Position numbers and translations under genes: made by a program
Shown here: positions 13,809 to 15,901 of the stretch, piece after piece
How the letters are laid out: every line of letters starts with the position of its first letter
How positions within the stretch are numbered: the first letter of the stretch is position 1
The notes under the pieces: model-generated
Database searches by the model: none
What the model saw: only the letters and a program-made list of their open reading frames with translations
Told to the model about the DNA's origin: nothing
Assembly: GCA_013002925.1 (NCBI GenBank)
Contig: JABDLQ010000160.1
Location: 1 to 15,901 of the forward strand
Source of the DNA: Gammaproteobacteria bacterium
GTDB taxonomy: Bacteria > Pseudomonadota > Gammaproteobacteria > Steroidobacterales > SZUA-146
DNA length: 15,901 bases
Reading direction: 5' to 3'

Positions 13809-13824
13809 ACTCGGCCGTTGATTT
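13799..13824 (+). terminator. Possible intrinsic terminator overlapping the stop codon
   Basis: CGGCCG (13799-13804) and CGGCCG (13812-13817) pair into a 6-bp GC stem around the 7-base loop CTAAACT, which contains the stop codon of the preceding gene. TTGATTT follows, a poor U-tract. The position at the end of the + strand pair is right; the weak tail keeps confidence low. Confidence 0.4.
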
Positions 13825-14195
13825 GTCTCAGCAGCGTGCTGCCTGCACCGTCATCGAATCGCGAAATTCAATTACCGCTGGCACCCACTGGCTGCGCGAG
13901 TCGCCCTCGGGAATAGCCCTCTCCGGCGCCGAGCACGCCTGCAGGGAGAGGCATCGCCCCGACTGCAGCAGTGCGTGATACCCGGAATCAGACTGAAAAC
14001 TGCATTGCATGGGCAAAACGAAACGGTGTTGTTTATCCGGTTTTGCAGCCATCGATATAACCGCTATTAACCAACTACAAGCAGAAAACCAGTCGAAGAT
14101 GTCTGTACCGTGCGACTTTCAACAGTAAAAAAATGTCGATTCTGACTACAAGTCCTGACACAATCGATTGGTGATCCGTAAGGGCTGGTTATTCT
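13825..14195. other. Intergenic stretch without convincing gene
   Basis: About 370 bases between the secreted-protein gene and the TMEM175-type channel gene. A 74-codon frame on the - strand (14052 to 13828) has no ribosome-binding site and no recognisable motif, so it is not called. The right part is AT-richer and probably holds the promoter of the channel gene. A perfect 10-base palindrome, CAATCGATTG (14161-14170), lies 25 bases before the ATG and could be an operator. Confidence 0.4.
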
Positions 14196-14942
14196 ATGAA
14201 CACTCACGCAGCCGCCGAAAAGCAATGGACAGACAAGGAGCTGAACGACCTTACGGTCGAAAACGAATTTCGGCTAAGAGGTCTGGAAGTTACCCGGCTG
14301 GACACTTTTGTTGATGCTGCCTTCGCATTTGTACTGACGCTGCTCGTCATCTCGTTTGACGATATTCCGTCCAGTATTCCTGAAATGCTGGCGGCCGTGA
14401 AACGGATTCCGGGGTTTGCAGCCAGTTTCGCCATATTAATGATGTTCTGGCTTCAACATCGGAACTGGAGTCGGCGCTATGGTCTGGAAAACCGCAAAAC
14501 GATTCTATATAGCCTCCTGTTAATCTTCGTAATGTTAGTTTATGTGTACCCGTTGAGAATGGTGTTCGAGGGGATGTTCTCGAACCTCTCCGGCCGTTAT
14601 CTGCCCACGAGTTATGAGATTGAGTCCTACTACGATCTGCGCCTGATTTTCCTGTTTTACTCCGTTGGGTTTCTTTTCATGTCTTTGATTGTTAGCCAGT
14701 TGCATCGACTGGCAATGCGTAGTTCTGCTTCGCTGGGATTGAATTCGACTGAATTGCGAAAGACCAGAATCGAAATGCAGGTATGGATGCTCTCTGCCAG
14801 TTTCGGGTTGTTGTCAATTGTACTGGCGCTCACATTGCCGGACGCTTTAGTCGTAGCTGCCGGTTACATGTATTTTGCCTTGATCCCTGCAATGCGAATC
14901 CCTGCGTATCTGGATCAGCGTCGCAATGCATCAGTATCGTAA
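14196..14942 (+). CDS. TMEM175/DUF1211-family potassium channel subunit
   Basis: A 248-residue membrane protein with six predicted helices at about 37-55, 71-88, 103-122, 148-168, 195-212 and 215-233. The first helix carries the family signature RLDTFVDAAFAFVLTLLV, which corresponds to R-x-x-x-F-S-D-x-x-F-A in bacterial TMEM175; the Ser is Val here. In known bacterial members each subunit has one six-helix repeat and four subunits form a K+-conducting pore lined by the first helix. A 35-residue charged N-terminal tail precedes it. AAGGG lies upstream of ATG 14196 at slightly long spacing. It appears to be a single-gene unit, convergent with lpxH. The family call is fairly firm; actual ion selectivity with the altered signature is open. 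Confidence 0.85.
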   Translation: MNTHAAAEKQWTDKELNDLTVENEFRLRGLEVTRLDTFVDAAFAFVLTLLVISFDDIPSSIPEMLAAVKRIPGFAASFAILMMFWLQHRNWSRRYGLENRKTILYSLLLIFVMLVYVYPLRMVFEGMFSNLSGRYLPTSYEIESYYDLRLIFLFYSVGFLFMSLIVSQLHRLAMRSSASLGLNSTELRKTRIEMQVWMLSASFGLLSIVLALTLPDALVVAAGYMYFALIPAMRIPAYLDQRRNASVS

Positions 14943-15049
14943 GCGATTTTTGCGACCATCCTCCGGGATTCATTTTCAGATGCAAAAAGAACGCCAGTTG
15001 GTTACCGGTGCTGCTCGAGGCAGATCACGACTGCGAGGCGCTGCCCTGG

Positions 15050-15070
15050 TGCCCGGACCGCTACCGGGCA
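15050..15070. repeat. Perfect 7-bp inverted repeat between convergent genes
   Basis: TGCCCGG (15050-15056) and CCGGGCA (15064-15070) flank a 7-base loop in the gap between the channel gene and the end of lpxH. No T-run follows on either strand, so it is not a standard intrinsic terminator. It may still cause pausing or protect the 3' ends of converging transcripts. Confidence 0.4.
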
Positions 15071-15126
15071 GGACAGGATTGCTCAGTGGCTCAGTGAAAA
15101 ATGCGGGCGGGTCCGGGTGACTGGAG

Positions 15127-15849
15127 TTAACGGCGCAACTCTAACAGTTCAAAGCCATTCTTGTCCCATCTGACGGTACTTCCCTGTTCATACCAATCGC
15201 CCAGAACGATACGTTGTGCAGGCTGTCCGTCCAAAGTAAATTTGTGTACGTTCGGTCGGTGGGTATGACCGTGCAGCAAAAAATTAACCTGGTGCCGGCG
15301 CATGACCGCCTCTACTTCCTGTTGATTGACATCCATGATGGCGGTTTCTTTTTGTTGCATCTGGACAGAACTCTGCAGGCGCATTTCACGAGCCAGCGCC
15401 ACTCTTTGGGCAACGCTCTTCGCCAGAATGTCAGCTTGCCAGTGCGGATCACGAACGACGCTGCGCAGCGCCTGATAGGCGACATCATCGGTACAGAGTG
15501 AGTCGCCGTGCATCAGCAACACCTGGGTGCCATAACAATCGATGACGGTTTCTTCGTCGAGCAAAGTAAACCCGGTTTGCTTTAAAAACTCTGAGCCAAT
15601 GAGAAAGTCACGGTTGCCATGAGTAAAAAATCCGTGCACACCGCGCCTGGTAAGCCGTGCCAAATGCTCGATGACCTGCAAACCCAGCGGGCCTGGCGCA
15701 TCGTCACCTACCCACGCTTCAAACAGATCTCCCACAATGTACAGCCGCTCTGTTTCAGTACCCAGGCTCTCTATATATTCGATAAATTGAGAGCTGATGT
15801 CATCCCTTGCTGGTTCCAGGTGGAGATCCGAAATAAAGACCGTTTGCAT
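15127..15849 (-). CDS. lpxH: UDP-2,3-diacylglucosamine diphosphatase
   Basis: LpxH hydrolyses UDP-2,3-diacylglucosamine to lipid X and UMP at the inner face of the cytoplasmic membrane, the fourth step of lipid A synthesis. The 240-residue length equals that of E. coli LpxH. The metallophosphatase ligands fall at the same numbers as in E. coli: Asp8 and His10 (SDLHL), Asp41 (VGDLFEAW), Asn79 (HGNRDF), His114 (MHGD), and His195 and His197 (HGHTHRP). The start at 15849 is the only one that gives the standard MxTxFISDLHL beginning; the ribosome-binding site is weak. The gene is convergent with the channel gene. In many relatives ppiB lies upstream; the 52 bases remaining here are too few to tell. 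Confidence 0.97.
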   Translation of the reverse strand: MQTVFISDLHLEPARDDISSQFIEYIESLGTETERLYIVGDLFEAWVGDDAPGPLGLQVIEHLARLTRRGVHGFFTHGNRDFLIGSEFLKQTGFTLLDEETVIDCYGTQVLLMHGDSLCTDDVAYQALRSVVRDPHWQADILAKSVAQRVALAREMRLQSSVQMQQKETAIMDVNQQEVEAVMRRHQVNFLLHGHTHRPNVHKFTLDGQPAQRIVLGDWYEQGSTVRWDKNGFELLELRR

Positions 15850-15901
15850 GATGATGCTATGTCGCTATCGGCCCAGGCACCGACTTATTTGCTGACCAGC
15901 G

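Noticed and set aside
13828..14052. 74-codon open frame on the - strand in the gap before the channel gene
   Set aside because: No Shine-Dalgarno sequence, no motif and no partner gene. I cannot exclude a small protein but have no support for one.
15050..15070. Bidirectional terminator between the channel gene and lpxH
   Set aside because: The hairpin is perfect but lacks a T-run on either strand; kept only as an inverted repeat.
15850..15901. Tail of a gene upstream of lpxH on the - strand, such as ppiB
   Set aside because: Only 52 bases remain. Two frames end in stop codons there, and neither tail is recognisable.

Overview
The window looks like chromosomal DNA of a Gram-negative gammaproteobacterium of moderate GC content (judged by eye). 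The gene order folC-dedD-cvpA-purF is the E. coli/Pseudomonas-type order. lpxH (lipid A synthesis), miaE and a periplasmic lipoprotein all fit a diderm proteobacterium. I cannot name a genus. Coding is dense and almost entirely on the + strand; only lpxH at the right end is on the - strand.

Layout. (1) 1-3673: conserved housekeeping block, with the 3' part of folC, a DedD-like SPOR protein, cvpA and purF. (2) 3806-10886: a seven-gene signalling cluster. It holds a stand-alone Hpt phosphotransfer protein, a receiver-Ser/Thr kinase fusion, an OmpR-type response regulator, a cytoplasmic coiled-coil protein, a one-TM protein with a periplasmic BON-like pair and OmpA-type peptidoglycan-binding domain, a Rab/Ras-like small GTPase, and a soluble hybrid histidine kinase. 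(3) 10873-11562: miaE, whose start lies inside the end of the hybrid kinase gene. (4) 11563-11961: a decayed non-coding stretch with inverted repeats and a broken chimeric reading frame, including a degenerate copy of the signal peptide of the next gene. (5) 11962-13808: a translationally coupled pair, a lipoprotein and a secreted protein of unknown function. (6) 14196-14942: a TMEM175-type potassium channel. (7) lpxH, convergent to it.

How the parts may work together. The cluster has every part of a multistep phosphorelay: kinase His161, kinase receiver Asp448, Hpt His52, and the receivers of two output proteins. One output is a DNA-binding regulator and the other an apparently intact eukaryotic-type Ser/Thr kinase. 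A small GTPase and a peptidoglycan-anchored membrane protein sit in the same gene run. The coiled-coil protein and the membrane protein share a short N-terminal motif, I-[RK]-[DE]-I-L-F-G. The inference is an envelope-tethered module in which a Rab-like GTPase, a phosphorelay and Ser/Thr phosphorylation converge. This is the most likely under-described system in the window. Its output (polarity, motility, surface behaviour or envelope stress) cannot be read from the sequence.

Translation signals in the cluster are unusual. Four of the seven genes appear to start at GTG or TTG. The Shine-Dalgarno sequence of the membrane-protein gene lies in the 3' arm of a perfect 7-bp hairpin that begins one base after the preceding stop codon.
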